64,000 bases of DNA, taken from Chitinophaga barathri (GTDB taxonomy: Bacteria > Bacteroidota > Bacteroidia > Chitinophagales > Chitinophagaceae). Position 1 is the stretch's first letter. Each line of letters opens with the position of its first letter. The notes beneath the pieces are model-generated. The model had not been told where the DNA came from and did no database searches. It was given only the letters and a program-made list of their open reading frames with translations. Location: contig NZ_RMBX01000007.1 in the NCBI RefSeq assembly GCF_003807585.1, positions 124,001 to 188,000 on the forward strand. The letters run 5' to 3'. The position numbers and the translations under genes are program-made. Positions 45,073 through 54,605 of this stretch are shown here, piece after piece.

Positions 45073-45100
45073 AAAACGCCCGCTGGAAAGCGGGCGTTTT
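45073..45100. terminator. Strong hairpin in the gap before the methyltransferase gene
   Basis: AAAACGCCCGCT (45073-45084) pairs perfectly with AGCGGGCGTTTT (45089-45100), loop GGAA; A and T tails make it work in both directions. The 400-base gap 44766-45165 has no convincing gene, so what it terminates is unclear. The frame from 44925 across this hairpin is not credible. Confidence 0.85.
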
Positions 45101-45106
45101 GGTAAG

Positions 45107-45141
45107 TTGTGGTTATCGGCTAATTATTTATGTTATATTTG
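45107..45141 (+). promoter_or_regulatory. Promoter of the methyltransferase gene
   Basis: TTGTGG (45107-45112), 21 bases, TATATTTG (45134-45141). The -7 box is exact and lies 24 bases before the ATG at 45166, which settles the start of that gene. Confidence 0.7.
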
Positions 45142-45165
45142 TTAATAAATTCAATTTTCTATTAT

Positions 45166-45933
45166 ATGCATGTTTACGTTACGCATCCCATACTTTTATT
45201 AAAACAGATCAAAAAAAAAGTTCTAGGTGCTAACCAGGATGCTTTTATGCATTTTGTTGATCTATTTCGGGACAAAATTGGTCTTGAAATTGGAGGGCCG
45301 AGCAGTATATTTCAGGATAAGGGGTACTTGCCTGCTTATAAGTTTGCAAAAAGGGTAGACGGAGTTAATTTTTCAAATTCTACGGTATGGGAAGGTAATA
45401 TTGAAGAGGGGATGTCGTACCGGTATGCCACAGATAAGCAGGGCTACCAGTTTATCAACGAAGGGAATGATCTGTCCAGAATAGAGCCTCATCAATACGA
45501 TTTTATATTAAGCAGTCATAATCTTGAACATTTTGCCAACCCGCTGAAGGCAGTTAAGGAGTGGCATAGGGTGTTGAAACCCGGTGGCGCAATGTTGGTC
45601 ATTCTTCCTGACAAACGTTACACATTTGATCACTTACGGCCGACAACTACAATGAAACATCTCAAGGAAGACTTTCAAAAAGATATCGGCGAGGATGATC
45701 TGACACACTTGGAAGAGATTTTGAAACTTCACGATCTTTCCAGGGACCCTGGAGCAAGAGAAATTGATTTCGAGGAGCGTTCGAAGAGGAATTTCGAGAA
45801 TCGTTGTCTGCATCATCATGTTTTTGACGGGCATTTGGTCAAGGAAATATATGATTACTTCAACATCGAAACTTTATTTGTACGGCAAGAAGCTCCTTAT
45901 AACCTAATAGTTATGGGCCGGAAGAAGCTATAG
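45166..45933 (+). CDS. Class I SAM-dependent methyltransferase
   Basis: A 255-residue protein starting MHVYVTHPILLL; an earlier frame start lies upstream of the promoter and is rejected. Methyltransferase landmarks: GLEIGGPSSIF (motif I variant), YDFILSSHNLEHFANPLKAV (motif II with the SSHNLEH signature) and EWHRVLKPGGAMLVILPDKR (post-II). This class is common in polysaccharide loci and may methylate a sugar, though no partner proves it. It is the only + strand gene in this stretch and converges with the Wzi/RemB-like gene 14 bases on. Confidence 0.88.
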   Translation: MHVYVTHPILLLKQIKKKVLGANQDAFMHFVDLFRDKIGLEIGGPSSIFQDKGYLPAYKFAKRVDGVNFSNSTVWEGNIEEGMSYRYATDKQGYQFINEGNDLSRIEPHQYDFILSSHNLEHFANPLKAVKEWHRVLKPGGAMLVILPDKRYTFDHLRPTTTMKHLKEDFQKDIGEDDLTHLEEILKLHDLSRDPGAREIDFEERSKRNFENRCLHHHVFDGHLVKEIYDYFNIETLFVRQEAPYNLIVMGRKKL

Positions 45934-45947
45934 GATTTGATGCGCGC

Positions 45948-47540
45948 TTAAAAATCATAATAAAACTGCCGGAAGGTGCTTCTCAGGCCGAGTGAAAAAA
46001 TGAATTCCTGGTTTGTTTCCAGGGAATTCTTTTCCCGGCGGGCAGCAGCGGACGCTTCTAACCGCAAATTATATTTTGGATTTAATATGAAGGCAATTGA
46101 TCCTTGTCCATACAGAAAGTCTGTTTTTACACCCTGACCGAATCTGATATCATAATCACCGGGCCGCTTAATATAGTTTTTAAAAATATCCTGTCCATAA
46201 CTAATATCAGTTGCAGGATCATCCAACCCATAATTAGCATAGTTTAGCTGAGCGCGTATATACCATCTTTTATAGGTGTAAGATGCGATTGCCAGTATTT
46301 CTTTGAAATTGGCTCCCATCGGGTGGGCCAATGACTGGTTGTAATGTGCGTAGTTTGTTCTGGTATTGCTATATGAATAGGTATATGGCCTTACTGCATT
46401 GAACTCTCCCTGCAGATCCAGTTTGGGTATCTTAAAGAGATCGAAGGAGCGGAAACCGAATTGCGCAGACCATTTGTTGCCCCACCAGCCGTCTGAGCTC
46501 AGCAGTTCCTTTATTTTGAGTTCATCAAAAACAATTTGGCCATAAACGGTGGTCTTAGAGAAAATTTTGTACTTGATATTCATTCCCAGCAACGCATTAT
46601 CTGAAGAACCGGTGGAGTATTCGGCGGGACGGAGGAAAATTACCGGGTTCATGTAACTCCAATCAAATCCTCTTTTTCGGCCTGATGTATCGGCATCGGG
46701 CCAGATTACGGCGTCAAACAGGCCTATTGTGAGTTTTTTAGTAGCGTTCCAGTCGAGGAAATGGAATACTCCCCATTTTTTGTCGTAGCCAATACCTTCA
46801 TACGCCTGTCCAAATGACTTGGTAGCCAGGTCCATGAATTGCGACCACATGGAGGTATACTGAAACTGGCCAAGGTTGGCGGTGATTTTCAGGTAAGGAT
46901 AGCTGAAGGCAACGTCAGAAAGAATGAGCGAGCGATAACCATCGCCATAAGAGTTGGTGCCATAGCCTAACGTAAAATTCAAATAATGGTTGGGAGTATA
47001 AGAGAGAAAGGCCGTTACATAGTTGTAGTCATAACTTTCGCCGGGCACTTCACCCGGATCGAACTTTACTTCGCCCTGACCGGGAATTACCCTTTTGCGA
47101 GCAACGAAACTATCAAGATAAACGGGGAACATTCCCTGGTTTTCAAAAAAAGAGCTTTCAAAGTAAAATTTCTTTCCGATGTTGGCTTGTACGCGTGCTC
47201 CCCTGGTGTTCAACCAAAGTGTTTTATTCTGATTGCTTTTGCCCAGCTGAAGATCCGGCAAAAAATCGATAAAGACATTATAGTCCGGCTGGCGGAACTC
47301 GAACAGATGTTCTTTAAAAAGTTTGCGGTGGAACCAGCTTCGTTTGGTGGTGTCTGTTTGGTATAAAGCACTGGTATCCTCGTGAAGGATAGGTTTAAGG
47401 GCGGTATGCCTGTTGACTGAATCGAGATAAAGGTCTCTGTAGTTATACACATTATAGGGTACAATTACCGGTAATTTCTCCTGCGCAAAAGCGTTGACAG
47501 TAAACAGAAAACCTGTTGCCAGTAGGATAAATTGCTTCAT
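45948..47540 (-). CDS. Wzi/RemB-like outer-membrane beta-barrel protein
   Basis: A 530-residue protein with a signal peptide (LLATGFLFTVNAFA) and strand-rich body with many Tyr, Trp and Phe, ending RSTFRQFYYDF, an aromatic C-terminus as in barrels. The central part (HYLNFTLGYGTNSYGDGYRS, FDWSYMNPVIFLRPAEYSTG) resembles the capsule-assembly Wzi fold and the Flavobacterium RemB gliding-associated protein. It probably attaches or handles surface polysaccharide. Its place directly downstream of the exopolysaccharide genes supports that, but identity with Wzi or RemB is not proven. Confidence 0.7.
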   Translation of the reverse strand: MKQFILLATGFLFTVNAFAQEKLPVIVPYNVYNYRDLYLDSVNRHTALKPILHEDTSALYQTDTTKRSWFHRKLFKEHLFEFRQPDYNVFIDFLPDLQLGKSNQNKTLWLNTRGARVQANIGKKFYFESSFFENQGMFPVYLDSFVARKRVIPGQGEVKFDPGEVPGESYDYNYVTAFLSYTPNHYLNFTLGYGTNSYGDGYRSLILSDVAFSYPYLKITANLGQFQYTSMWSQFMDLATKSFGQAYEGIGYDKKWGVFHFLDWNATKKLTIGLFDAVIWPDADTSGRKRGFDWSYMNPVIFLRPAEYSTGSSDNALLGMNIKYKIFSKTTVYGQIVFDELKIKELLSSDGWWGNKWSAQFGFRSFDLFKIPKLDLQGEFNAVRPYTYSYSNTRTNYAHYNQSLAHPMGANFKEILAIASYTYKRWYIRAQLNYANYGLDDPATDISYGQDIFKNYIKRPGDYDIRFGQGVKTDFLYGQGSIAFILNPKYNLRLEASAAARREKNSLETNQEFIFSLGLRSTFRQFYYDF

Positions 47541-47709
47541 TCAGCGGAGTTTTGTTGCTTGGAACGTCAAAAAGTATGCCTTAATCGGGAAAAGCAGGTA
47601 TTGTTGAATGTTCTGCCAGCCTTAAGATGTTATTTTTTATGAAATGCTTTATTTCAGCCATTCGTTTTTTGTGGCTGACGTATATATCCTTGTCTGGCGT
47701 TTGCCTGTG

Positions 47710-48822
47710 TTATTCATACTGATTTAAAACATTGTACCCGGCTTCTTTCAACAGTTTTTCACGTTTGAAAAGCTCCACATCGGAAACGACCATTTCTTTT
47801 ACCAGTGCAGTCAGGTCATATTTAGGTTCCCATTTTAGCCTGGCTTTTGATTTTGACGGATCGCCGATCAGCAGTTCAACTTCCGTCGGCCTGAAATAGC
47901 GTGGATCTATACCAACTACTTCCTGGCCGATTTTACCATTGAAGTCAGAATCACTGCAGCTCTTGATGAAACCTTTTTCGTCAACGCCTGTTCCGCTGAA
48001 TTCAATTTCAATACCAACTATTGCAAAGGCCATCCTGATGAATTCCCTTACCGGTGTTGTTATGCCGGTGGCGATTACATAATCTTCAGGCGAGTCTTGC
48101 TGGAGGATCAGCCACATGGCTTCCACATAATCTTTTGCATGACCCCAGTCGCGTCTGGCGTCCAGGTTTCCCATATATAGCTTGTCCTGCAGTCCCAAGG
48201 CAATTTTTGCCACACCACGTGTTATCTTCCTGGTAACGAATGTTTCACCGCGGAGAGGGCTTTCGTGGTTGAACAGGATGCCGTTACAGGCAAACATGCC
48301 ATATGCTTCGCGATAATTCACTGTGATCCAATAGGCGTATAACTTTGCCACAGCGTAAGGGGAGCGGGGATAAAAAGGAGTTTTTTCGGATTGCGGAACT
48401 TCCTGTACAAGGCCGTATAGTTCCGACGTAGACGCCTGATAGATTTTGGTTTTTTGCGTCAACCCCAACAGGCGTACTGCTTCCAATATCCTCAACGTAC
48501 CAATGCCATCCGCATCGGCTGTATATTCAGGTGCTTCAAAGCTAACCTGCACATGACTCATTGCACCGAGGTTATAAATTTCATCAGGCTGAACGTCCTG
48601 AATGATACGGATAAGGTTGGTGGAGTCTGTAAGATCGCCATAATGAAGCTTGAAATTTACTTTTTGTTCATGTGGGTCCTGGTATAAATGATCGATGCGG
48701 TTGGTATTGAGTAATGAACTTCTTCTTTTTACCCCATGTACTTCATATCCTTTACTGAGTAGCAATTCAGTCAGATATGCGCCATCCTGGCCAGTAACAC
48801 CGGTAATTAATGCTTTTTTCAT
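47710..48822 (-). CDS. gmd: GDP-mannose 4,6-dehydratase (copy 2)
   Basis: A 370-residue enzyme collinear with and very similar to the copy at 41717-42829 throughout, with the same catalytic set ([37 protein letters not shown]). Most differences lie between residues 270 and 310 (for example [20 protein letters not shown]). It directly follows the sugar transferase (TAAATG, no gap) and ends the exopolysaccharide operon. It supplies GDP-4-keto-6-deoxymannose, the precursor of GDP-fucose or GDP-rhamnose; no reductase of its own is next to it, so it may depend on fcl at 40792. Confidence 0.95.
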   Translation of the reverse strand: MKKALITGVTGQDGAYLTELLLSKGYEVHGVKRRSSLLNTNRIDHLYQDPHEQKVNFKLHYGDLTDSTNLIRIIQDVQPDEIYNLGAMSHVQVSFEAPEYTADADGIGTLRILEAVRLLGLTQKTKIYQASTSELYGLVQEVPQSEKTPFYPRSPYAVAKLYAYWITVNYREAYGMFACNGILFNHESPLRGETFVTRKITRGVAKIALGLQDKLYMGNLDARRDWGHAKDYVEAMWLILQQDSPEDYVIATGITTPVREFIRMAFAIVGIEIEFSGTGVDEKGFIKSCSDSDFNGKIGQEVVGIDPRYFRPTEVELLIGDPSKSKARLKWEPKYDLTALVKEMVVSDVELFKREKLLKEAGYNVLNQYE

Positions 48823-49482
48823 TTAAATTTTTCTTTGAGGGAGGTTTCTTAATTTGTACGGAAGCTTACTGTTGGGGAAAATGATGACCCAGGCGGTTAG
48901 GAAAATTAGCTTGAGATCGGTGATAAGCGATTTATGCTGCTGATACCACAATTCCAGTTCTCCCTTATAAGGAGCGATTACCGCCTCGTAGTACTGTGCG
49001 GGTGGAACAGTAGCTGAGCTGATTAACAATTCCTCATCCCTGAAAACAATTGAGCCGATGCCAGTGATGCCCGGTTTGGAATCATACACCCTCTTTTGTA
49101 CATTTTCCGGATATGCATTAAACGTTTTATCAACCAACGGCCTTGGCCCAACAAGACTCATATCGCCTTTCAAAACGTTAATGATCTGAGGCAATTCATT
49201 GATCTTCGTAATTCTTAAAAAGCCACCTAGTGGCGTAACTCTGGGGTCGTTCCGCAGCGTAATTTCACCTGTGCCCATGTTAGGGCTGTTCTTTAGCATT
49301 GTGGCGAACTTCCAGATGTAAAAATACTGGTTTTTATACCCGATCCTTTTTTGGAAATAGAATATTTCACCTTCCCCGGTTAATTTCAATAATATGCAGA
49401 TAATGAGCAGGAAAGGGGATAAAATAAGCAGGACCATTAAGGAAATAACAATATCCAGCAATCTCTTTAAAAACTTGTACAT
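48823..49482 (-). CDS. Initiating undecaprenyl-phosphate sugar transferase
   Basis: A 219-residue PglC-size phosphoglycosyl transferase: one N-terminal membrane hairpin (ISLMVLLILSPFLLIICILL), then the catalytic core GEIFYFQKRIGYKNQYFYI with the usual Asp/Glu region, KINELPQIINVLKGDMSLVG, and PRPL. It puts the first sugar phosphate onto undecaprenyl phosphate and so starts the repeat unit. Neighbouring CapD-like dehydratase and reductase suggest a 2,6-dideoxy-2-acetamido sugar as first residue. Stop abuts the gmd ATG. Confidence 0.93.
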   Translation of the reverse strand: MYKFLKRLLDIVISLMVLLILSPFLLIICILLKLTGEGEIFYFQKRIGYKNQYFYIWKFATMLKNSPNMGTGEITLRNDPRVTPLGGFLRITKINELPQIINVLKGDMSLVGPRPLVDKTFNAYPENVQKRVYDSKPGITGIGSIVFRDEELLISSATVPPAQYYEAVIAPYKGELELWYQQHKSLITDLKLIFLTAWVIIFPNSKLPYKLRNLPQRKI

Positions 49483-49485
49483 ACC

Positions 49486-50697
49486 TTACATTTTTTGATC
49501 CAGGTTCATACCGGTTTCAATATGATTAAAAGTATCGATCTTCTTCGACAGAAATTCTACGATTTCTTTTTTTGATGAATTCGCATCAAATATTTCATTC
49601 AGTTCCCGGATGAATTCATTCATATCATTTTTGCTTTTGTTGATTTCGGCATCAATTATTCCGATGGCATGCAATGCCTGCATATCAACCTTTTCTTCGT
49701 TGGTGAAAAATTCCTCAAATGCTTTCTCTCCGCTTGTAACGGATTTAAAAAGGTGTAGAGGATAAGCAATGGAATTTTCGTTGAGGGTTTCAGCAAAGGC
49801 TTTTGCATCTTCTTCCGTATCAAACACCCGGGGAGTAAACCCGCAATACTCGAGAAAATCCTTCGCGATCTCTGAAAAAGTTTTCATTTCCTCCTCGCTT
49901 ATTTTCGGGAAAAATATATTTGCGCTTTTACCGAGAATGCAGGCCAGCAGGCAAAGCTCACCGGATTCCCTTGGAGAGACAAAATATCGTTTAATATCGG
50001 TTGGACTTGATAAGGGTTGACGCTTCATGATTCGCTCTACAAAGCCGGCCAGCAAGCTGCCGTTTGAAAAAGCGACATTTGCAAATCTCGCTGTTGTTAC
50101 TTTCATGTCACGGGAGTAACTTAGTATAAGCTCTTCCATTATTTTTTTACTGGCGCCCATGATATTAACGGGATTGGCAGCTTTGTCCGTAGACACGCAG
50201 AAAAAATGACGGGGGGGATACTGTAATATCTGATCAAGCAGATACTTAGCATTGATAACATTATTGCGGATAAGCGCCTCGATAGAAAAAATGTCCTTTT
50301 CACTTCGGACATGTTTGTGGGCAGCAAAATTGGCAACGATATCGAAGCCTTTATGACTGTCGAATATTTTTGCGAACACGGAGTCGCTAAAGTTGATCGG
50401 GTAGGTAATAAAGTCTTTCGGCACGTGAAGATCGGCGGAACTTCTGATATCCCGCACCAACTCCGTCAACTGATTTTCGTTTATGTCCACCACCACGAGC
50501 TTGGACGGTTTGAACCTCAGCAGTGCTTTGATATAGCTCGATCCAATCGTGCCTGCTCCCCCTATTACCAGAACACTCTTTGAATTGATTGCTTCAGCAA
50601 GTGTGTTTTGATTGTTCGTGAGGTCTTTCTGAAAAATACTTTCTTTACGATTGGTTATTTTATTATCTATAAATGATTGCAGGTCAAAATTTCTCAT
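49486..50697 (-). CDS. CapD/FlaA1-like UDP-HexNAc 4,6-dehydratase
   Basis: A 403-residue soluble SDR. Rossmann motif VLVIGGAGTIGSSY near residue 50, NFAAHKHVRSEKD, then CVSTDKAANPVNIMGASKK with the catalytic residues of the short CapD/FlaA1 class; a 100-residue C-terminal extension (acidic, helical) is longer than in FlaA1. It should turn UDP-GlcNAc into a 4-keto-6-deoxy sugar. The start at 50697 gives an ATGA overlap with the epimerase gene upstream; the longer frame is rejected. Confidence 0.9.
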   Translation of the reverse strand: MRNFDLQSFIDNKITNRKESIFQKDLTNNQNTLAEAINSKSVLVIGGAGTIGSSYIKALLRFKPSKLVVVDINENQLTELVRDIRSSADLHVPKDFITYPINFSDSVFAKIFDSHKGFDIVANFAAHKHVRSEKDIFSIEALIRNNVINAKYLLDQILQYPPRHFFCVSTDKAANPVNIMGASKKIMEELILSYSRDMKVTTARFANVAFSNGSLLAGFVERIMKRQPLSSPTDIKRYFVSPRESGELCLLACILGKSANIFFPKISEEEMKTFSEIAKDFLEYCGFTPRVFDTEEDAKAFAETLNENSIAYPLHLFKSVTSGEKAFEEFFTNEEKVDMQALHAIGIIDAEINKSKNDMNEFIRELNEIFDANSSKKEIVEFLSKKIDTFNHIETGMNLDQKM

Positions 50698-51614
50698 TGT
50701 AAAAAGGTTAATGATGAATGTGGCTTCCAATTTAATTCTTTTCTCGCTTTATCATCGGAGAATGTTAAAGTACATGTAATTTTTTCAAAGGTTTCTGAAG
50801 TGAAAAGCGCCGGCAGACCGAATCTTGCACACAGATCCCCCAAGCGGGCTGCTCCCTTCAATAGCCATTTTGGTATAATAAAATAGATGTTTTTTTTATA
50901 TTTATTTCGAATAGCCTCTTCAATCGCATAAAACGAAGGGTGCTCACCGTCAGTGAGGTTGAATATACCGTTCCGGTCACATAGTGATGGGATCAGGCGC
51001 GCGACATCTTCCCCCAGCACCATGCTTTTGCGGGCATGGTTTCCGCTGATACGGATATACCGGGATTTTGAAATAGTATTTATCATTTTCCCGAGATTAC
51101 CGGGGGGATTTGCTCCGGCAATAAGCGGTAGCCTGAGTATCGTGCAGTTCAGATTATTTTTGACGGCCCATTCCCGAAGAGCGGCTTCTGCTTTTATTTT
51201 CGAAAGCGCATATGGGCTGTTGCCATTTGTTTTATGACCTTCATCGATATCGGTCCCTTTATCGTACCCGTATACTGCAACTGTACTGATAAAGACTATT
51301 GCCCTGGGTTTGACGGGAAGGGCATCCAATCCTTCCAGCAGGCGAAGAGTACCCTTATAATTAACTTCATAAAAGTTATCAGCTTCTTCAAGGCTCCTGG
51401 GAACTATGTGTGCTTTGCCGGCTGCATGCACGACCATGTCAATTTTTACCCCGCTGCCGAAGATGGGTACCTGCCTGCCAAGGTCACATATAATATGATC
51501 TGTGGAATTGCATGGTGCATTCCTGCCTAATGTGATAAGATGGTTTTCACCGGAAAGTTTATTACAAATGATGTTTCCAAGGAACCCCGACGCCCCGGTT
51601 AGCAAAATGTTCAT
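50694..51614 (-). CDS. NAD-dependent epimerase/reductase (WbpV/GalE-like)
   Basis: A 306-residue SDR protein beginning NILLTGASGFLGNIIC, with FISTVAVYG, NSPYALSKIKAEAAL (YxxxK) and LRLPLIAGANPPGNLG. This pattern is found in the 4-keto reductases paired with CapD/WbpM-type dehydratases, making UDP-QuiNAc or UDP-FucNAc; a UDP-glucose 4-epimerase is the alternative. It overlaps both neighbours by four bases (ATGA), so the order glycosyltransferase, reductase, dehydratase is one translation chain. Confidence 0.88.
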   Translation of the reverse strand: MNILLTGASGFLGNIICNKLSGENHLITLGRNAPCNSTDHIICDLGRQVPIFGSGVKIDMVVHAAGKAHIVPRSLEEADNFYEVNYKGTLRLLEGLDALPVKPRAIVFISTVAVYGYDKGTDIDEGHKTNGNSPYALSKIKAEAALREWAVKNNLNCTILRLPLIAGANPPGNLGKMINTISKSRYIRISGNHARKSMVLGEDVARLIPSLCDRNGIFNLTDGEHPSFYAIEEAIRNKYKKNIYFIIPKWLLKGAARLGDLCARFGLPALFTSETFEKITCTLTFSDDKARKELNWKPHSSLTFLQ

Positions 51615-52672
51615 GACCAGCCAGCAATTAGATTATAATAGGAAATATACATTGACGAATTTTTATTCAGGTCAAAATTTTCACTGAAAAATCTTGATGA
51701 ATTCCGCTGGAATTTTTCCAGGTTGTTCATACAGGAAACTATACCCTGCTTTATAGCGGGCACATTGTTATCGATAAGTTCTCCGTTTTCCCTGATCAGC
51801 TCGCTGCATCCACCAACATCGCTTATTACGATGGCAAGGCCGGCAGACATTGCTTCCAATGCCGATAAAGGTAAGCCTTCGCTTTTTGAGACCAGCGCAA
51901 AGATATCGTATGAAAGGAAATCCTGGAAGAAAGGTATCTCACCTTTGAGTTCCAGATTTGTCAGCTGCCGGCTGTTTATGATTTCCCGAAGTTCAGTCAT
52001 TTTATTTCCATCCCCTACTATGGTAAGTGTTGCATCAGCGATGCCTTCCATTGCCTCTGCCAGCATTTCAGGCAGCTTAGGATGGCTAAGCCTGCATACT
52101 GTAAGTACTCTGACCGGCCTATCTGCCGATGCCGCGCGTGGTGTTCCTGCTTTACATGGGTAAATGGAGTTAAGGATAACTTTCAGCCTGGATGGTTTTA
52201 TGCCAATCGTCTCCTTTGCAATTTTCAAATCGTTTTGCGATACGCAGAGCACACCATCGGAAAGGGTGGACAGGAAACGTTCTACTTTGTTGAACACAAT
52301 GCTGATCAGCCCCCCGTTATAGACCGATGACCAGCCATGCGTGACATAAATGGAGCGGGTTCCCGCAAACCTGGCTGCAAGGCGGCCATAGAGCCCGCCG
52401 TTGGCGGAGTTACAAATTACAAGGCCTATATTGTTCGAGCGGATGAATGATTTCAGCCGAATTAAATACTGAGGTGAAAGCCGTGATTCGATCCCGGCGT
52501 CTATAAGACTTTCCCTGATTTTCCCCCCGGTAGTTTCCGTCAGCCATCCTGCACGATTTGTAGCCAGGTAACAATTGAATCCCGCCGAGGTCAAAATATC
52601 CACCTGTTCTTTCACGAATTTCTGGGCGCCGCCGATCTCACTTTTAGTTATTACAAAAAGTACGTTTTTCAT
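51611..52672 (-). CDS. Glycosyltransferase family 4
   Basis: A 353-residue GT-B enzyme: N-terminal ITKSEIGGAQKFVKEQVDIL (the GGAQ acceptor loop), HGWSSVYNGG, a donor domain from VRVLTVCRLSHPK, VGDGNKMTEL, and the EX7E motif in SKSEGLPLSALEAMSAG. Nucleotide sugar and acceptor cannot be told. Part of the overlapping exopolysaccharide chain. Confidence 0.92.
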   Translation of the reverse strand: MKNVLFVITKSEIGGAQKFVKEQVDILTSAGFNCYLATNRAGWLTETTGGKIRESLIDAGIESRLSPQYLIRLKSFIRSNNIGLVICNSANGGLYGRLAARFAGTRSIYVTHGWSSVYNGGLISIVFNKVERFLSTLSDGVLCVSQNDLKIAKETIGIKPSRLKVILNSIYPCKAGTPRAASADRPVRVLTVCRLSHPKLPEMLAEAMEGIADATLTIVGDGNKMTELREIINSRQLTNLELKGEIPFFQDFLSYDIFALVSKSEGLPLSALEAMSAGLAIVISDVGGCSELIRENGELIDNNVPAIKQGIVSCMNNLEKFQRNSSRFFSENFDLNKNSSMYISYYNLIAGWS

Positions 52673-53751
52673 ATTTGTTTTTTTGCATGATCCCGTATGT
52701 CGATGGCATGGATCATCTTTACAAATTCCGGCCCCCAGCGCTCATATGAATAATGTTCCTTTACCCTTTTCCTGCCGGCCTGTCCCATTGTTTCCCTAAG
52801 CTCCGGTGAATTTATCAGCAGGGAAAGGTGTTCACCCCATTCCTGCAGGTCATTTGCAATAAAACCGGTTTCTTCCGTTATAATTTCCAGATTGGCAGGG
52901 AGTGGAGAGCCTACAACGGGGAGGCCCGCTGCCATGTATTGGATCAGTTTGAACCCGCATTTCCCTTTTTCCCAAAGCGTATCTTCCAGTGGCATAATAC
53001 CAATATGACATTTGGAAAGCTCTTCCGCTTCTGTGGCTGCGCTCCACTGCAGGGTGCGCATGGGTATATTGGGGATTTGGATATTTGCGCCGATTACCAC
53101 CAGTTCAATATTATGATCAGAAGCCAGCGAAGCCAGTATTTTTTCTAAAAGAGTAAGATATCGGGCTGTTCCGGGGGAACCGATCCATACAATGCTCACG
53201 GGCTTTGTTGATTTTTCAAGACCTGCTGGTTGAGCCTGGTAACGGTCGAAAAAAACAACTGTGGGTAGATATTTTAACCGGGTAGTTCGCGAGAAAATGG
53301 AGCCGTACCAGTGATTACCGGCAGTTACCAGCGCCGCTTTCTCAGCAAGGGTGGATATTTTCCCACCCAGTATTTTTTTTAAGAGAGGATGGTGCAGGTA
53401 TCTTGCGGTAATATTATCGTCAAAGTCCAATACGTAAGCCGTTTTCCCAAGCAGTAACTGTTCAATAAACCCGGGACAATAAGTAAACAGTTCTTTTTCT
53501 ATAATGAGCAAGTCAAACCGGCTCCTTTTGGCCAGCAGGTACGCAGCACGGTATAAGATGCCGTATGCCATGCCGGCCACCCTTTTCAGCTTGTTTTTCT
53601 TTTTATACAAATCGTCCACATATCCGTTATATAATAACGGCAAAAAAAACAGCATATCTCCACTTTGCTTAAAGTACTCCCTGTAATTGTAATACCTGTA
53701 TCGCGAGCTGGAGCCTTCTTCGTGATATTTTGGTAGAACTAAGATTTTCAT
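52669..53751 (-). CDS. GT-B glycosyltransferase
   Basis: A 360-residue enzyme. The N-terminal half is unusual (LVLPKYHEEGSSSRYRYYNY, LDFDDNITARYL); the donor half has IVWIGSPGTARYL, the EX7E-like region EKGKCGFKLIQYMAAGLPVV and a final GQAGRKRVKEHYSYERW helix typical of GT1/GT4. Acts in repeat-unit assembly on the cytoplasmic face. Four-base overlaps on both sides. Confidence 0.88.
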   Translation of the reverse strand: MKILVLPKYHEEGSSSRYRYYNYREYFKQSGDMLFFLPLLYNGYVDDLYKKKNKLKRVAGMAYGILYRAAYLLAKRSRFDLLIIEKELFTYCPGFIEQLLLGKTAYVLDFDDNITARYLHHPLLKKILGGKISTLAEKAALVTAGNHWYGSIFSRTTRLKYLPTVVFFDRYQAQPAGLEKSTKPVSIVWIGSPGTARYLTLLEKILASLASDHNIELVVIGANIQIPNIPMRTLQWSAATEAEELSKCHIGIMPLEDTLWEKGKCGFKLIQYMAAGLPVVGSPLPANLEIITEETGFIANDLQEWGEHLSLLINSPELRETMGQAGRKRVKEHYSYERWGPEFVKMIHAIDIRDHAKKQI

Positions 53752-54605
53752 ATACTCGTAGTAATGCCGTTAATCATTCCTTTTATCATGCTCTTGAATT
53801 TCGACCATCTCTGTTTTTCGAAAAGCAGCATACCAAAGATAGTTTTCAAGGTGGACAGCACATCTCTGGCCACCCATCCCGGTAATTTTACGCCGTATTT
53901 TTTCCAAATTATAATTTTGTTTCGGATAAGGTAATATCTCCTGAGTGGGGAATGGTTGGTGATTATGAACCGGATGCCGGCAAATGTTCTCATTCCACTG
54001 TTTCCCAGCTGGTGATATAGCACGGCATTACGGGTAATGTAACACAGATAATTTTGCTGATGCAGGCGGAGGCATAGTTCGAAATCGACGTAGTCAATAA
54101 AAAGTTTCTCGCAAAACCCCCCTGCGCTGAGAATAATGTCTGTTCTGTACAGTGCGCCTGAAGTTATCAGCGTTAACGCCGGGCTGATGACTCCGGCGGA
54201 GGAAATAGTATGTTGATTCATGGATGCTCCCAGCCGGAAATCTTCATAGACGGGGCCGGTAATCGCGGTATGTTTGCCCGTTTGAAGGAAGGCTTGATAG
54301 AGAACAGCGACCATATTTTCGCCAGGGCTGGAGTCCTGGTCGAAGCTGATAAAGTAGCGGAAGCCATTCCCGGCTGCAAATGCCAGTCCCTGGTTAAGGG
54401 CTGCGGCAATGCCTACATTGGTTTCATTCCTGATAAGGATGGCATTATTGCCTGCCAGCTCTTTCCATTGGCTCCAGTTGGAGGAATGATTATCTATAAT
54501 GACAACCTTGGTTACCTGCTGGGTTATACACGCAAGGTTTCCCAGCAATGCGGGTATTTCGGGATTGAACGTTATTATTACACCTAATATCTCTTCAGAA
54601 GCCAT
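53748..54605 (-). CDS. Glycosyltransferase family 2, rhamnosyltransferase-like
   Basis: A 285-residue GT-A enzyme: GVIITFNPEIPALLGNL, VVIIDNHSSN, NVGIAAALNQGLAFA, and the metal-binding FDQDSS, as in WbbL/RfbF-type rhamnosyl- or fucosyltransferases. Given the gmd genes, a 6-deoxyhexose donor is plausible. Overlaps the polymerase gene by 11 bases. Confidence 0.9.
   Translation of the reverse strand: MASEEILGVIITFNPEIPALLGNLACITQQVTKVVIIDNHSSNWSQWKELAGNNAILIRNETNVGIAAALNQGLAFAAGNGFRYFISFDQDSSPGENMVAVLYQAFLQTGKHTAITGPVYEDFRLGASMNQHTISSAGVISPALTLITSGALYRTDIILSAGGFCEKLFIDYVDFELCLRLHQQNYLCYITRNAVLYHQLGNSGMRTFAGIRFIITNHSPLRRYYLIRNKIIIWKKYGVKLPGWVARDVLSTLKTIFGMLLFEKQRWSKFKSMIKGMINGITTSI

Noticed and set aside
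44925..45233. 102-codon frame before the methyltransferase
   Set aside because: Starts at TTG, runs through a 12-base-pair terminator hairpin and overlaps the real promoter and gene.
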